From Struthio camelus (Eukaryota; Chordata; Aves; Struthioniformes; Struthionidae), in assembly GCF_040807025.1 (NCBI RefSeq), contig NC_090967.1:7494001-7558000 (forward strand): DNA of 64,000 nucleotides, in the 5' to 3' direction. The notes beneath the pieces are model-generated. The model did no database searches and was not told where the DNA came from. It was given only the letters and a program-made list of their open reading frames with translations. The translations under genes were made by a program, and so were the position numbers. Shown here one piece after another: positions 47,658 through 59,400 of this stretch (position 1 is the stretch's first letter; each line of letters begins with the position of its first letter).

Positions 47658-49778
47658 ATGGTGGCGGCCAGCCTGTTCATCCTGAGCCTGGGGGGCTCCG
47701 GGCTGCTCCTGGCCCTGGCAGGTAACCGGGATGCTGGGGCCGAGACGGGCAGCGGGGGGTCTTGGGTTGGTCCTCACGGCCGCGGTGGGAGGGGGAGACC
47801 TGGCGGTCAGGGCTGAGCTGAGCCGGGCTTGGCCCTGGCAGCGCCCTTCGAGGGCCTGCTGCGGCACGGGGAAGGGGCTTTGCTAGCCCTCCCCGGGCCT
47901 GAGCCGATGCTCAGTCGCTCCCTGGCCTCCACGGATACTGCCGAAGTGGTCAGGACGCAGCGGCCAGGAACGGGATGGACTCGGCTCAGAGCCGTGTCCA
48001 GACTCCTCTGGCAGCCGGTAACACTGCCTGCACGCACCAGGCGCCCAAGGGAGCTGGATCATCGGGGGAAAGGCAGCAGCACCCCACTCCCGGCCCTACA
48101 TCGCTTCCATCCAGGTGGACGGACAGCACATCTGCGGGGGCTTCCTGGTGTGGCCCAAGTGGGTGATGACAGCAGCTCACTGCTTCATTCCCAGGTGAGC
48201 GGCGCTCCTCCTGCGTGGGCGCACACCTCCATCTGCCCCATCCCTATCCCCCAAGGGTGAGGAGCAGCTCGCTTCTCTGCCTGCATTTGCAGAAGGGCCC
48301 AAAAGCTGTTACCTTGGCCATCACGGGAAGTTACACAGGTCTGGAGCAAACCCCACCACTGCCAGGTGCAAGTCCCCACCTCCCGCCGTGCTCACGGCCC
48401 CTCTGCCCCTCGCCGCAGGCACAACCCGTCGGTGCATGTGGTTCTGGGTGCCCACAGGCTGGAGGAGCCCGAGGCGTCCCAGCAGGTCTTCAGCATTGAG
48501 GAGTCCATCGCGCACCCTCGCTACAACCCCCAGTCGGTGGACAACGACATCCGCCTGCTCAGAGTGAGTGCCCTCCCGCGGCACGCCGCCATCCAGGCTG
48601 GGGACGGACCTGCCCGGCCGCAGGGCTGGGGATGTCCCTCTGCTCAGGGCAGGGACATCCACCGGGGGGATGGGGTGGCCTTGGCGAGGGTCCTGTTGGC
48701 TGGTGTCCACCCACCGTGGGGTTCCCGCTCCCCGGCGCGGGCGGGAGATGCCGGCGCAGAGCTGGAGCCGGAGCCGGAGCCGGGCGCGGGGTGAGCCAAC
48801 ACTAGATGTCAGTACTTCTCTGGAGAAGCAGACGCGCCGTGGGGCTACGATGGAGGCAGCTGAGGACACACCGACCCCAGCCGCGTCTGCAGCTCCCGCT
48901 GCTCTGGGGCGGCCAGTCTCTAGAGCAAACTGGGACCAGTTCAGAAGGGCTGGGAAGTGGTGCCCAGCCTCTAGCTAGGGGAAGCTGGAGTGATTCAGCA
49001 AGACCTGGGAGGTGGGACACACGTGTGGTGGCATCTGGAGGGGCATCTGGAGGGGCCTGCAGAGCGCAGGGCAGGAACGGCCGGCCGATGGGGAGTGGCG
49101 CCAGCCCGGGCGCTCTGCGAGGAAGCCACCCTCGCCCCGGTCCGGCTCCCTTCCCCAGCTGAACAGGTCGGCCACGCTGAACAAGTTCGTGAAGCGGATC
49201 CGCCTGCCCTCGCCCCACATCGACCTGAAACCCGGCACCGTCTGCTATGTGTCAGGCTGGGGGGACACGTCCAACTACGGCGACCAGCCCACCCAGCTCA
49301 TGGAGACCAAAACCACCATCATCAAGCGGAGCCTGTGCCGCACGCTCTGGAAAGGCCGCGTCTCACCCAACATGATGTGCGCGGCCAGCCGCAACACCAC
49401 GCTGCAGGGCGTCTGCGCGGTGAGTGCGCGGCCGCCGCGCCGGCTCCCCGGGCCGTCCCCGCGCAGCAGCCCAGCGATTCGCCCTCCCGCCTCGGTGCTT
49501 TGCAGGGCGACTCCGGGGGACCCCTGGTCTTCAAGGCAAAGGTCTACGGCATCGTCTCGTTCTCCGGGCAGAGGTGCGGGGACCGCAGGTACCCCGACAT
49601 TTACACCAAGATCTCCAACTACATCGACTGGGTCCTTGGCACTGTGCGGGGGCACCGGTGCCACCAGGGGCAGCGCAAGCAGCAGCCAGTGACGCCAGGG
49701 ATCCCCGGGCAGAGGGGAGCCGGGGCTGCCGACGGGGCACGAGCGCGTCTTGGCTGTCTGGCAGCCTCGAGGAGCTGA
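47658..49778 (+). CDS. PRSS57: serine protease PRSS57 (neutrophil serine protease 4-like)
   Basis: Five exons (47658-47721, 48041-48194, 48419-48563, 49159-49419, 49506-49778) join in matching phases to give 298 residues (human about 283). It is a secreted chymotrypsin-fold (S1A) endopeptidase; human NSP4 is stored in neutrophil granules and cleaves after Arg. Residues 1-21 are a signal peptide and GAQGSW a short propeptide before IIGG. The triad is His68 (TAAHC), Asp116 (DNDIRLL) and Ser211 (GDSGGPL). By chymotrypsin numbering the S1 pocket reads Gly189, Val190, Ser216 and Asp226 (SFSGQRC..YPDIY); human NSP4 has Gly189, Phe190, Ser216 and Asp226. Position 201 is Phe217 rather than Cys, so Cys136 (Cys150) lacks its usual partner. 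The last 45 residues form a basic tail with two extra Cys. Position between PALM and FSTL3 matches human 19p13.3. Confidence 0.92.
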
Positions 49779-49991
49779 GACGTGGGCCAGGACGCCGGGG
49801 TCCTCCTCCCAGCCCCAGGGGTTTCCGTGGCCGGGGGGCAGCTCACATGCCCCCTGCCCCCCTCCCTGCCTCCGTTTCCCCGGGGGCAGCAGGGCGAGGT
49901 GGGAGGGGACGGAGGGCAGAAGCCCCCCGGGCTGCACCCGAGACCTCGGCACCTTGCTCCCCCTCACGCAGCCGCTCTGGCTGCCGTCCTC

Positions 49992-49997
49992 AATAAA
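49992..49997 (+). terminator. poly(A) signal of PRSS57
   Basis: AATAAA, 214 bases after the stop, in the context CTCAATAAAACCTCGTG and followed by GTGCGCTCG. A normal 3' UTR length for this family. Confidence 0.8.
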
Positions 49998-50676
49998 ACC
50001 TCGTGCCCGAGCCCTGTGCGCTCGCCTCTCCTCCTCCGCCGGGCCCTGCTCTCCCCCTCACCCAGGCGGCTCAGCCCCCGGCCGCGGCAGGCAGGAGCCC
50101 CAGGGACACGCGGCAGCCCCAGCGCCAGCCCGCCCCGATCGTCCTGCCACAGCGACACAGCCGGCAGGTCCCCCGGGACGGGACGGGACGACCCTGCCCC
50201 TGCCCTTCTCCTTCCTGCCCTGGGCGCCGGCTAAGCCTGGCCCAGCCTCTCACCCTCTTTAACTGCCCCGTGGGCAGCTGCCCCCTCAGGGGGCGGATTG
50301 GGGGCAGCCCCGTAACCCCTCGCTGGCCGGGCAGCTGCTGCCTGCCTCCGGCCCTTGGGATTGTTTTTCCCAGCTTTCCCGTCCGCTGTCATTCCCTGCT
50401 GCTGGCACGGGGAGAACGGGCACAGACGGCCCCCGGAGGTGATGGAGAGGCTGCACCACCACCCTGCTCTCCGGCCATCCTGGTGCTCCGGCCTCCAGCT
50501 GGGTCTGCTGGCTTGGCCTGGGCTGGGTTTGGGGGAGCAGCGGGAGGCAGAGGGAAGGAGGGGAGCCCCAGCCCCCCCCTCCAGATCGGATCCTGCCCCG
50601 AGCTGGAATCCGCCACCACCCTACCAAGCATCCGCAGCAGCTCTGGGGCTGCCTTCCCACTGGGGTGAGGCTCCCT

Positions 50677-51148
50677 GTCCTGTCCCATCCTGTCCCGTCC
50701 CATCCCACCTCATCCCATCCTGTGCCATCCCATCTTGTCCCATCCTGTCCCATCCCATCCCGTGCCATCTCATCCCATCCCATCCCATCCCACCTCATCC
50801 CGTCCTGTGCCATCCCATCTTGTCCCGTCCCGTCCCATCCCATCCCGTTCCATCCCATCCCATCCCATCATATCTCATCCTGTTCCATCCCATCTCGTCC
50901 CATTCCATCCCATCTCGTCCCATTCCATCCCATCTCGTCCCATCCTGTCCCGTCCCGTCCCATCCCATCCCATCCCACCTCATCCCATCCTGTGCCATCC
51001 CATCTTGTCCCATCCTGTCCCGTCCCGTCCCATCTCATCCCATCCCATCATATCTCATCCCATCCCATCATATCTCATCCTGTTCCGTCCCATCTCGTCC
51101 CTTCCTGTCCCATCCCATCCCATCCTTCTCGTCCCGTCCTGTCCCACA
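50677..51148. repeat. pentamer satellite array (CATCC / CGTCC / TGTCC)
   Basis: About 470 bases consist almost wholly of five-base units CATCC, TGTCC, CGTCC, CATCT and CACCT. Larger blocks such as CATCATATCTCATCCTGTTC recur, showing higher-order duplication. Period 5 leaves all frames open on both strands. Confidence 0.95.
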
Positions 51149-51550
51149 CCCTCCCCATTGCGTTTCGGGACCCCCCAGCGGGGGATCCCCGGACGCTCCC
51201 GGGGGCAGGCAGGCTCCCAGCGGGCTCCCTCGGCGCACGCCGACGGGGGCTCGGCCGGGCCCCGGGGTGCCGGCAGGCGAGCGGCCGCCCCAGCCCTGCT
51301 GCAGCAGGGAGCTGCACCGCTCACCGCGGCAGGGGATTCGGCCGGCAGCGAGCGACGAGGCCGGGAAGCAGCTGCCAGCGCCGACGAGGAGCGCCGGGGG
51401 GGGGGGGGAACGTGTGCCCAGGCGGCCCTGGGCTTCAGCCGACATGCGGGTGGCGGGCGGCCCTCTCCAGGGACCTTCCCTGCTCCTGTTTGCTTGTTTT
51501 ATCAGCAAACTGCTGGCAGGTCGCGTGGGGGCGGCAGCGGCGGCGGTGGT

Positions 51551-51829
51551 GGGGCAGCAGGGATGCAGGGACGGGGGCAGCAGGGATGGGGACAGGGGCT
51601 GTGGGGACACGGGGAAGTGGGGACGGGGGCAGCAGGGATGGGGACAGGGGCTGTGGGGACACGGGGAAGTGGAGACGGGGGCAGCAGGGATGGGGACAGG
51701 GCAGCGGGGACGCAGGGACGCGGGGATGGGGACAGGGCTGCAGGGACACGGGGAAGTGGGGAGGGGGGCAGCAGGGATGGGGACAGGGCAGCGGGACAGG
51801 GGCTGCAGGGACGTGGGGACGGGGGCAGC
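51551..51829. repeat. G-rich minisatellite, unit about 52 bases
   Basis: Units contain GGGATGGGGACAGGGGCTG, TGGGGACACGGGGAAGTGG and GACGGGGGCAGCA. The first two or three copies are almost identical and later ones have internal deletions. Runs of four and five G recur densely, so G-quadruplex formation is plausible. Confidence 0.9.
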
Positions 51830-52317
51830 TGCTGCCGACCCGCACGACCGAGCCGCCAGCTGGAGCATCGGGCTCCCGCGACTCCGCTAGCAGGGAAGCG
51901 TCGCACATCGGGACTCAATTAATTGCAGGAATTGTTTTGTGAAATACCAGACCCTTACGGCACACACTGATATTAGGAACACATTTGATTTGCATTGCTG
52001 CTTGTTCTTTTTTTTTTTTTCTCCCCCCTTCTCTCTCTCTCCCCCTTCCTCTCTTTCTGCTGCACAGACAGCAGACTTGGCCGGGGTGGAAAAACCCCAG
52101 CGCAAAGCTGAAACAGATGCTCGCCGCGGGCCGGCCTCGCCGTGGTGCAGCCCGGCGCGGCGGCCGAGCCGGGCGCGCGTTCACCTGCCGGCCGCAGGGG
52201 CTGCCCCGGCCCCCGGCCCCCTTCGCCGCGGGGGGGGCCGTCGCCAGGCTGCTTCCCGCCGGGGCCGGGGCCCGGCCGCTGCCCCGACCGCGGGAGACAA
52301 CCGCACCCAGAACACCT

Positions 52318-52331
52318 TTTATTCTTTTATT
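52318..52331 (-). terminator. paired poly(A) signals of FSTL3
   Basis: Two minus-strand AATAAA hexamers (52331-52326 and 52323-52318) lie 1.15 kb past the FSTL3 stop, followed on that strand by GGTGTTCTGGGTGCGGTTG, a typical GT-rich downstream element. Confidence 0.65.
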
Positions 52332-53470
52332 AATTACAGTCCAAATCGTAACACAGCCGTGAAATGCCCCTAACAATACGGAATAGGAAATGTATATGTC
52401 CCCATAGCGTCTGCCTCAGGAATCAGAACACAATCATACAAAAATAGAAAATAGAGTATTTATATATATATATAAAATATATATATATATATATGGTATT
52501 TATATAAAGGCAATAGTTTCTTGGTGTCAGAGACGAAATGTTATTTACACAGGTTGCAAAACACACACAAAATGAGAGAGGAGTAAAAAATAAATACAGA
52601 GGGTGTGGACAGAGCGGGGGGCCGGGGCCGGGAGCGCTGCCCAGGGGGGGGGACGCCCCGAGGCCGCGGGAACGGATGGCCCCCCAGAGCGGGTGTCACA
52701 CCGCCGGCCCCGGACCCCAGGGGGTTCGCCCGCGGGCGCAGGGCTCGGGGCTGCCCCCCGCCGCCCAGCTCCCTCCCCGGGGTGGCGTCGGCTCCGACGA
52801 TGGGTGGGAGCCGCGTGTGAACGTGCCCGGGAAAACCTAAACTACAACCAGTCTTAACATATATATGTTAAAACTTTAGGGAAAAATAGCATACATATAT
52901 ATATGTATATATTTTATATATATATATATAAAAATATATCTATCTATCTCAAATCTGATGCAGCTCTACGCTGCGCTTCCTGCTGCTGGCAGCTGCGGCT
53001 GAATCCCTCCAGTGAAAGATAAAGCGTAGATTCCCCCTAGACACCAGGGTCCCGGCCAGGAACGTCAGCAGAGTACCAAGAATTCCGTCCAAAAATAAAT
53101 AGGCCTGGGGCTGCCGTCCAAGGACACGTGGTGCGGCGGGGGCCCAATTCGCAGCAGCGCTTGCGCCGGCCGCGGAAAAGGCCCTCTGAACGCCGGGAGC
53201 CGGCGCCGGCCGGGGAAAGGCTCCGCAGGGCCGGCGGGGGTCCCGCGGCGCCGCAGCAGCCCCGCGGCCGCTCTGGCTTGCCCCGGCGCCGGGGGAGCGT
53301 CTTCCCTTGCTCCCCAGCCGCGGGGCTGAGAGTCGGGCCCTCTGCGACTGCATAACATACACAGATATAAATAAGGATCTTTTTATCTTAATAAATATCA
53401 GGTATATGGTTTGTACAATATACGCATAATGCCCTTGTCTCCTGGTCCGGCCTCGTAGCAGAGAAGGGAT
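52332..53470 (-). other. FSTL3: FSTL3 3' UTR with AT-rich segments
   Basis: The likely 3' UTR contains TA-repeat tracts at 52457-52494 and 52891-52950 and several ATAAATA-type pieces, in strong contrast to GC-rich flanks and a GC-rich middle (52610-52830). The conserved-looking AT-rich blocks next to the stop (53340-53420) and at the poly(A) end may hold stability or microRNA sites. Confidence 0.5.
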
Positions 53471-56400
53471 TCACACATAGTTTTCTTCGGCGTTGTCCGT
53501 CTCCAGGGAGAACTTGGCCGCAGCTGGAAACGGAGCCAGAGAAGGGGGGAAAAGCGGTGAGGGGCTGAGCCGAGGGCCGCCGCGCGCCGGGGCGGCCGCC
53601 GCCGCGCGATGCTCCGGCGCGCCGGGAGAGGGACCGGGCTGGCAGCGGCCCCCCGCCGCCGCCGCGCGCCACTCACCCGAGCAGCTCCCGTAGTGACGCA
53701 CCCCGATGGACCGGCCCAAGTGGCAAGTGGCCCGTCGGAGGTGGCAGGCGGAGGGGTAGGTGACGTTGTTGTTGCCGCAGAGGGCCTGGTCCAGGCTGCT
53801 GGGCTCGGGGCAGGGCGCCGTCCGGCACGTCACGCAGTGCGCGCTGCCCGTCTGGTCCACCACGCAGGTGTGGGTGCCGGGGCACACCACGCTGGAGCAG
53901 GACTCTGCGGGGAGGGCGACGGCGGGGCTCAGCGCCCGGCTCCGGACAGAGCCCCCCCCCCCCCCCGCGCCGGGGCTGAGCAAGAGGCGCCGCGGGAACC
54001 CGGGAGGACGCGGCCGCTGCCCATCGCCCTCCCTCCTGCCTCTCGCCGGCGGCAGGGGCCGGAGCTCCAGCGCTCCGTCCAGTCCTGCCGTTCCTGAGGC
54101 CGGGAGCCGGCAGCGATCCGGGGCCGCCCCCGGCCCGGCCGACGCGCAGCGCCGGGGCTCAGCTGCCAGGCTGGCAGCCGGTGCACAGCGCGGGGAAGGG
54201 CAGGGTGGCCCCGGCCCCGGGGCGCACCGAGGGCGGGCGGCAGCACCCGCCGCCCATCCGGGGACCTTGTGCACGGCCAAGCCAGGATGGGACCCCGCGG
54301 CCGGTGCACCGGGGGCAGAGGGGGGCACCTCGGCCCCCAGGAAACACCCGCACCCCGGCCCGGACCTGCAACCGCTCCCCGGACGCCGTAAACACTTCTT
54401 AAAGCCTTCCCTCCTCCTGCCTTTATTTTCCTTCTGGACTGGAAGGAGACTTGGCATTTGCAATTCCCAGTTTGCAACTCGCATTTCTTGCCCCAAATCT
54501 GACTGTGCAGTCCAGGGCCTGACAGGCAAAGCATTTCAGAGGGGAGGGCTGGCAAAAATAATCATAATAATTCTGACAGTTCTTGGCAGGGCAAGGAGGA
54601 TTACTGCTCTCCTTAACAAAACAACAAAAAAAGGGGCTTGATGTTTGTAAGTGACATTTTACGGACTGTTATTCTTCAGCCCGCGGCGAGGCCAAAACCC
54701 CGGTTACGCGGACGCGCTGCTCCGGAGCCAGCGGCAGCACCAGCGGCTTCCGCGAGAGCTGGCGCCAGCGCCGAGCGGCTGCACCCGGCCGCGGCCGCGG
54801 AGGCCGGCGACGCCGCGGCAGGGCGCCCGGCTGCCCCGAGCGCCCCGGGGGGCGCGGGCGACGCAGGGCCGGGGCAGCCTGCAACCTGGGGGCAGAGGAG
54901 GTGCCAGCGGCCCCGGCGCCGCCCCGACCCCGCGGTCCTGCCCGCGTCGCCGGCGGTCAGCGCAGCTCGCCGGATGCCCAGACCGCAGCCAGCACGGCCG
55001 GCCAGCGGCAGCCCGAAACGGAGCTTGCCTGCGGCTCCCTGCCACGCAGGGGGAACCTGCGAGGACGTCTCCGCCGGCGCCGCGAAGCCGCCAGCGCCGG
55101 GGCTCAGCCGCTCGGGGCGCCGCTCCTCCCTGGCGCTGGCAGGGTTAGCCGGCCAGACGCGGCTCCCCGGGGCGGGAGGCGCGGGGACAGCGGGGACAGG
55201 GCCCCCACGTGCAGAGCACCGCGGCCTCTCGCCACCCGCCAGGCGCCGGGAGAGCCGCCGGGCACCGTTACTTTGGGGACGGGCACTGCTGCTGACGGTC
55301 TGCGCTCACGCCGAGCTGCAAACGGCGAGAGCGGGACGGGACGGGGGCATGGACCTACTTTTGCATTTGCCCTGGTACATCACTTGGAGGTCGGGGTGGT
55401 CTCTGCACTTGGCCGTCAGCAGGTCGCACTCGTCGCGGTAGGTGTAGCCGTCCGAGCCGCACACCTGCAGCTTCCGGGGCAGGCTGGAGCAGTCCGGGGC
55501 GCAGGCGCACTGCGGGCGCCCGTGCTTCATCCTGCACACCTTGTCCGGGCCGCACACCACCCCCTCGCAGCTCTCTGCGGACAGAGGGAGAGCAGCGCTG
55601 AGCGCCCCCGCTTCGGGGTGCCCCGAGCCGCGCGGGGCGGCACCGACCGGGCGCCGCTCCCCAGCGCCTCGCTGCCGCCCCGCGCTCCACCCGGGCCGTC
55701 TCCTGGGGGCGCGCAGCCCCCGCGAACACCGAGCCGCCCGCAGCAGCATCTGGATCTGCTCAGCTCCGCGAAGGAGCAGGTCGTTGGCTGCAGCTCGGAG
55801 CTATCATCCAACACTTACCCCAGCCAGAGAGCTGGCCCTCGAATCAGCACCAGCTAATTCATTTCTATGTATTTATTTTTTGGAAGGAGACATTTCTTTT
55901 TCTTATGCAATGGAAAATCCATCTCTGCAAGGCCCCCGATCCTCCAGAAGGAACTGGGCTTTGCAAGTTGTCTGGGCAATCAAGAACTCCGCTCTAATCA
56001 GACAATACCCAGCCCTGTTTTGCTTCGGGCCTCCGTGACTCGAACACAAGAGCGGGTAACAGCAGCGAGCGGCAGCTCCCCGGCCGCTGGCGGGGGGGCT
56101 GCCGAGACAGACGGCCGCATTGTGCCGCGGGGCGAGCGGGCGGCCGGGCTTCAAAGGGCCCCTTGAGCCGCCGGGCGCGCGGAGGCGAGCCCCGGCATTC
56201 CCCCGCGCGGCCGGCGCCCGGCCCGGGGTCCGGGGCAGGTTTTTCCGGCCGGTCCCCACGTCCGGGGGGAGGCGCACACACCTCCCAAGAGCCCCAAAGC
56301 GCCTCTTTGCCCCTTCAACTCCCCAGCCGCTCGGCGGGACGCAGGAAAACATCAGGGCGAGAACGGGGGGTTTTGGGGCTGCCTCCGGGCGCAGGGCAGC

Positions 56401-59400
56401 GAGCCCCACCGCCGCCGAGGCGGAGAGAAGGCAGGGCAGGAAGGAGGCGTTTCCCACGGCGGGGATGTACCCCGAAGCAGGAGGGATGCCCGCAGGCGGA
56501 GCGCGGCTGGGAGGATGCGCGCGGGTGATCTGGAGAGCGAGGAGGGGGATTTCCCTGGAGAAGCCGGGTGGATCCGGGAGACAGCGGAGGGGGGCAGGGG
56601 GGTGGAGGGGAAATTCCCCGTCTGCTCGGCCCAGCTTTCCCCAGGGGAGAGTCCCTGGTGAGAGACAGATCATTTCCTGCTCTCTTTTCCGCTCGCCCGG
56701 GCTGGGGCCAGCCCAAAAGGGGCGCGAGGGGAGAGGGAGCGCCGCAGGGCCGAGCCCCTGGCAGAGGGCAGCGGGACGAGGCCCCGGGGCTGCCGGAGAC
56801 GGGGGGTCCCGCTGAGCAAACCCCCTCGCGGCGCTCCGGGCACGGCAGGGTCCGGCCGGCCGGACCGTCCCGGCGCCCTGCAGAGGGAGGGAGGCCACGG
56901 AGCCGGCGGCCCAGCTCTCCCACCCCGCCGGATCCCGCCGCAGGGCGCCGCGTCCCCGGCAGCTGGAGGCAGGAATTTCGCCTCCCCAGCGGAGGCCGGT
57001 CGAGGAGCCCCCAGGGCCCGGCCAGCGCCGTCCCCGGGGCCGCGGCCGACCCGGCTGCTGGCGCGAGGGCTGGTGGCCGCAGCCCGCCTTGTCCCGCAGT
57101 AACCCCTCCCGGCCCCGCGAGCGCAGCGATAAGTCATCCTCCCTGCCCTTTTCCAAGGCCTCCGGCTCGCTGGAGCCCGGTGGGGAGCAAGCAGCACCAG
57201 CTCCATCTGGACAGGACAGGCAGGGGCTTTCTGAAGGGTGGGGAGTTGCAGCGTACGTGCCGGTCGGGGCGCTCCGGGGCACTTCCCTCGGCCCCGTGCA
57301 GCATCCCTGCTCCGTGCCGCCCCGGGGGCCAGAGCGGGCTGGGGAGCGCCCGGGGTGGACGGGCCCCGATCCCGTCCGGCCCCGGGAAAAGGGGCTGGGG
57401 GCTCCCCGGCACCCGCAGCGGGGAGCCGGTCCTGCCCCGGGCGCCGCGGGGCCGCGGCCGGGGAGGGAGACGGGCAGAAAGCGCGGGCCAGGAGGCAGGT
57501 TTGAGCCGGCCGCGGCTGCGGCAGGGCGAGCCTGAGCCTCGCCAGGGAGGCCGAGGCCAGCGGAGCTGCAGACCGGAGGGACTGGACGAAGCTGTTTTGT
57601 TAAGTGTTTTTTTTTCTTTTTTTTAAAGCAAATAACGAAGTGACCTTCCAAAGACCTGCTCCTGACTACTGTGGTCAGCAGGTCCTTGAGCATGTTCTCA
57701 CACAGCCACGCAAGTGTGGCTAGGGGATCCGTGCCTCTGGCGTGCTCCCGAACATCTGGAGGGCCTGGAACTCACAGCTGGAGTGTTTCCATTTCTGGAG
57801 CTACCCGTTATATAAAGCCATTTCACACACACACACACTTGGAGACGTGGGGAGGAGGAAGGGGGAGCAGAAGGGAAGAAAGATTTCTTCCTTAAAAATA
57901 AAGAAATTCCCCTTTGAGCAGATCTAGGGAGGGCACAAGGGAAACAGGGAACAGGGAGCCAGAGCACAGCCCCTTGCGCCTGGGCTGCCCGGCCAAGGCC
58001 CGGGTCACACATCGCCCCTCCGCAGGGGAATAAACAAATAAATATGCGTAAAACGAAGAACTGCCTGGGGACAGAGGCTGCCCCACAAGCCCCGGCCCTG
58101 CTGCAGCATCTGGCCTGCAGCTGCAGCAGCGGGAGCGCGAGCGGGCGACGTCCCCGCGCCGCCCCAGCCCGGCGGGCAGGTCGGGGAAGCACCGGCGAGC
58201 GCTGCCCGGGCTCCAACCCGGCCCCACGGGCTCCGGGCATCGTCGCCGGGAGCGGAGCTCAGCGCCGCTGCCGCCTGGAGCCGGCGCTCTGCCCGTCCCG
58301 CGGGGTCAGCCTGCGGCGCGCTGCTCTGCCCGGGCGGCCGGCGCGAGGCCTCACCTTTGCAAGGGTGGCAGGTCACCAGCCCCAGGAAGCCCAGCAGGCT
58401 GATCTTGTTGCCGGGGTAGGTGTAGTTAGACCAGGCCACGTCCACGTTGCCGTTGGCACAGCACTCCTCCCACGTGACGCCCGTCTTCAAGATCATGGTG
58501 CATTTGGCCTCCTTGCCCTGCTGCAGCCAGCAGATCCCACCTGCAGGGAGGGCAGAGGATGAGGCGACCGAGCCCCTCCAGCCCCCGCAACGTGCTCCAG
58601 CGCCGCCGCCCGGCCCCGCACCCGCGCCGGGGACGGCTGGAGGGGGAAAAAGACGGAGGACTGAAAGAGGCTCCGCGCTGGGAGCCCAGGCTGTCCCAGC
58701 AGCGCGGGGTTTTGCAGGGCAGCAGCTCGGAGCCCCTTAGCCCGCTCCTCCCGGCCCACCGAGCCCCCGAGCTCTGCCCGCCGGTGCCGCCCGGCAGCCC
58801 CAGCCGTCGCCTCGGCCAGGAGCGCAGAGCGGACGGGGCAGAGCCGGGGCCGCCCGGCGCAGGAGCCCGGCGCCCGCCGACGCACCGCGCTGCCCGCCCC
58901 AGAACAGGGCACTCGACCGGGCCCCTGGGGACGGAGCCAGCCCATCGGCATCCGATCCCACTGAGTCAAAAGCCTGTTTGTTCCTTAACCTCATGAGCGA
59001 ATCATTTCTTTTTTTCTTTTCTTTTTTTTTTTTTTTGTGAGTGATTCCTTTGCAATTTCCGCCTCTGCAAACCAGCCTCTTGTGACGCTTGTTTGGGTTT
59101 ACGCTCTCATTAGCTGCATTTGAGGTTTGTTAAACAGCTAAAGATGTAAAGGGATGGGGGAAGGGCCGGATCCTGCCCCCAGACAGGCTGGTGCAGGGCC
59201 AGAGGCGCTCCTCGCCGAGCCGCAGACCTGCCCTGCTCCGCGGCGGGTGTCAGTGCCAGCCTTGGATGCCAGGTCCCCCATCACCTCCCTCCCAAGGGCC
59301 TGATTTTGGTTTGGGCTCCCAGCACAGCCCTGCCGCAGCCAGCGGCGGCTCCTTACGGAAACCGTCGGAGCGGGCGCGCACGGAGCCAGCCCTCCCCGGC

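Larger units (their letters stand above)
49998..52317. other. repeat-filled interval between PRSS57 and FSTL3
   Basis: The two genes converge here. The interval is occupied largely by a pentamer array (50677-51148) and a G-rich minisatellite (51551-51829). A pyrimidine block sits at 52009-52050. No exon is supported; the long open frames follow from repeat periodicity. Confidence 0.6.

Noticed and set aside
55903-57693. 596-codon minus-strand frame in FSTL3 intron 2
   Set aside because: Composition-driven; FSTL3 exons on either side splice over it in matching phase.
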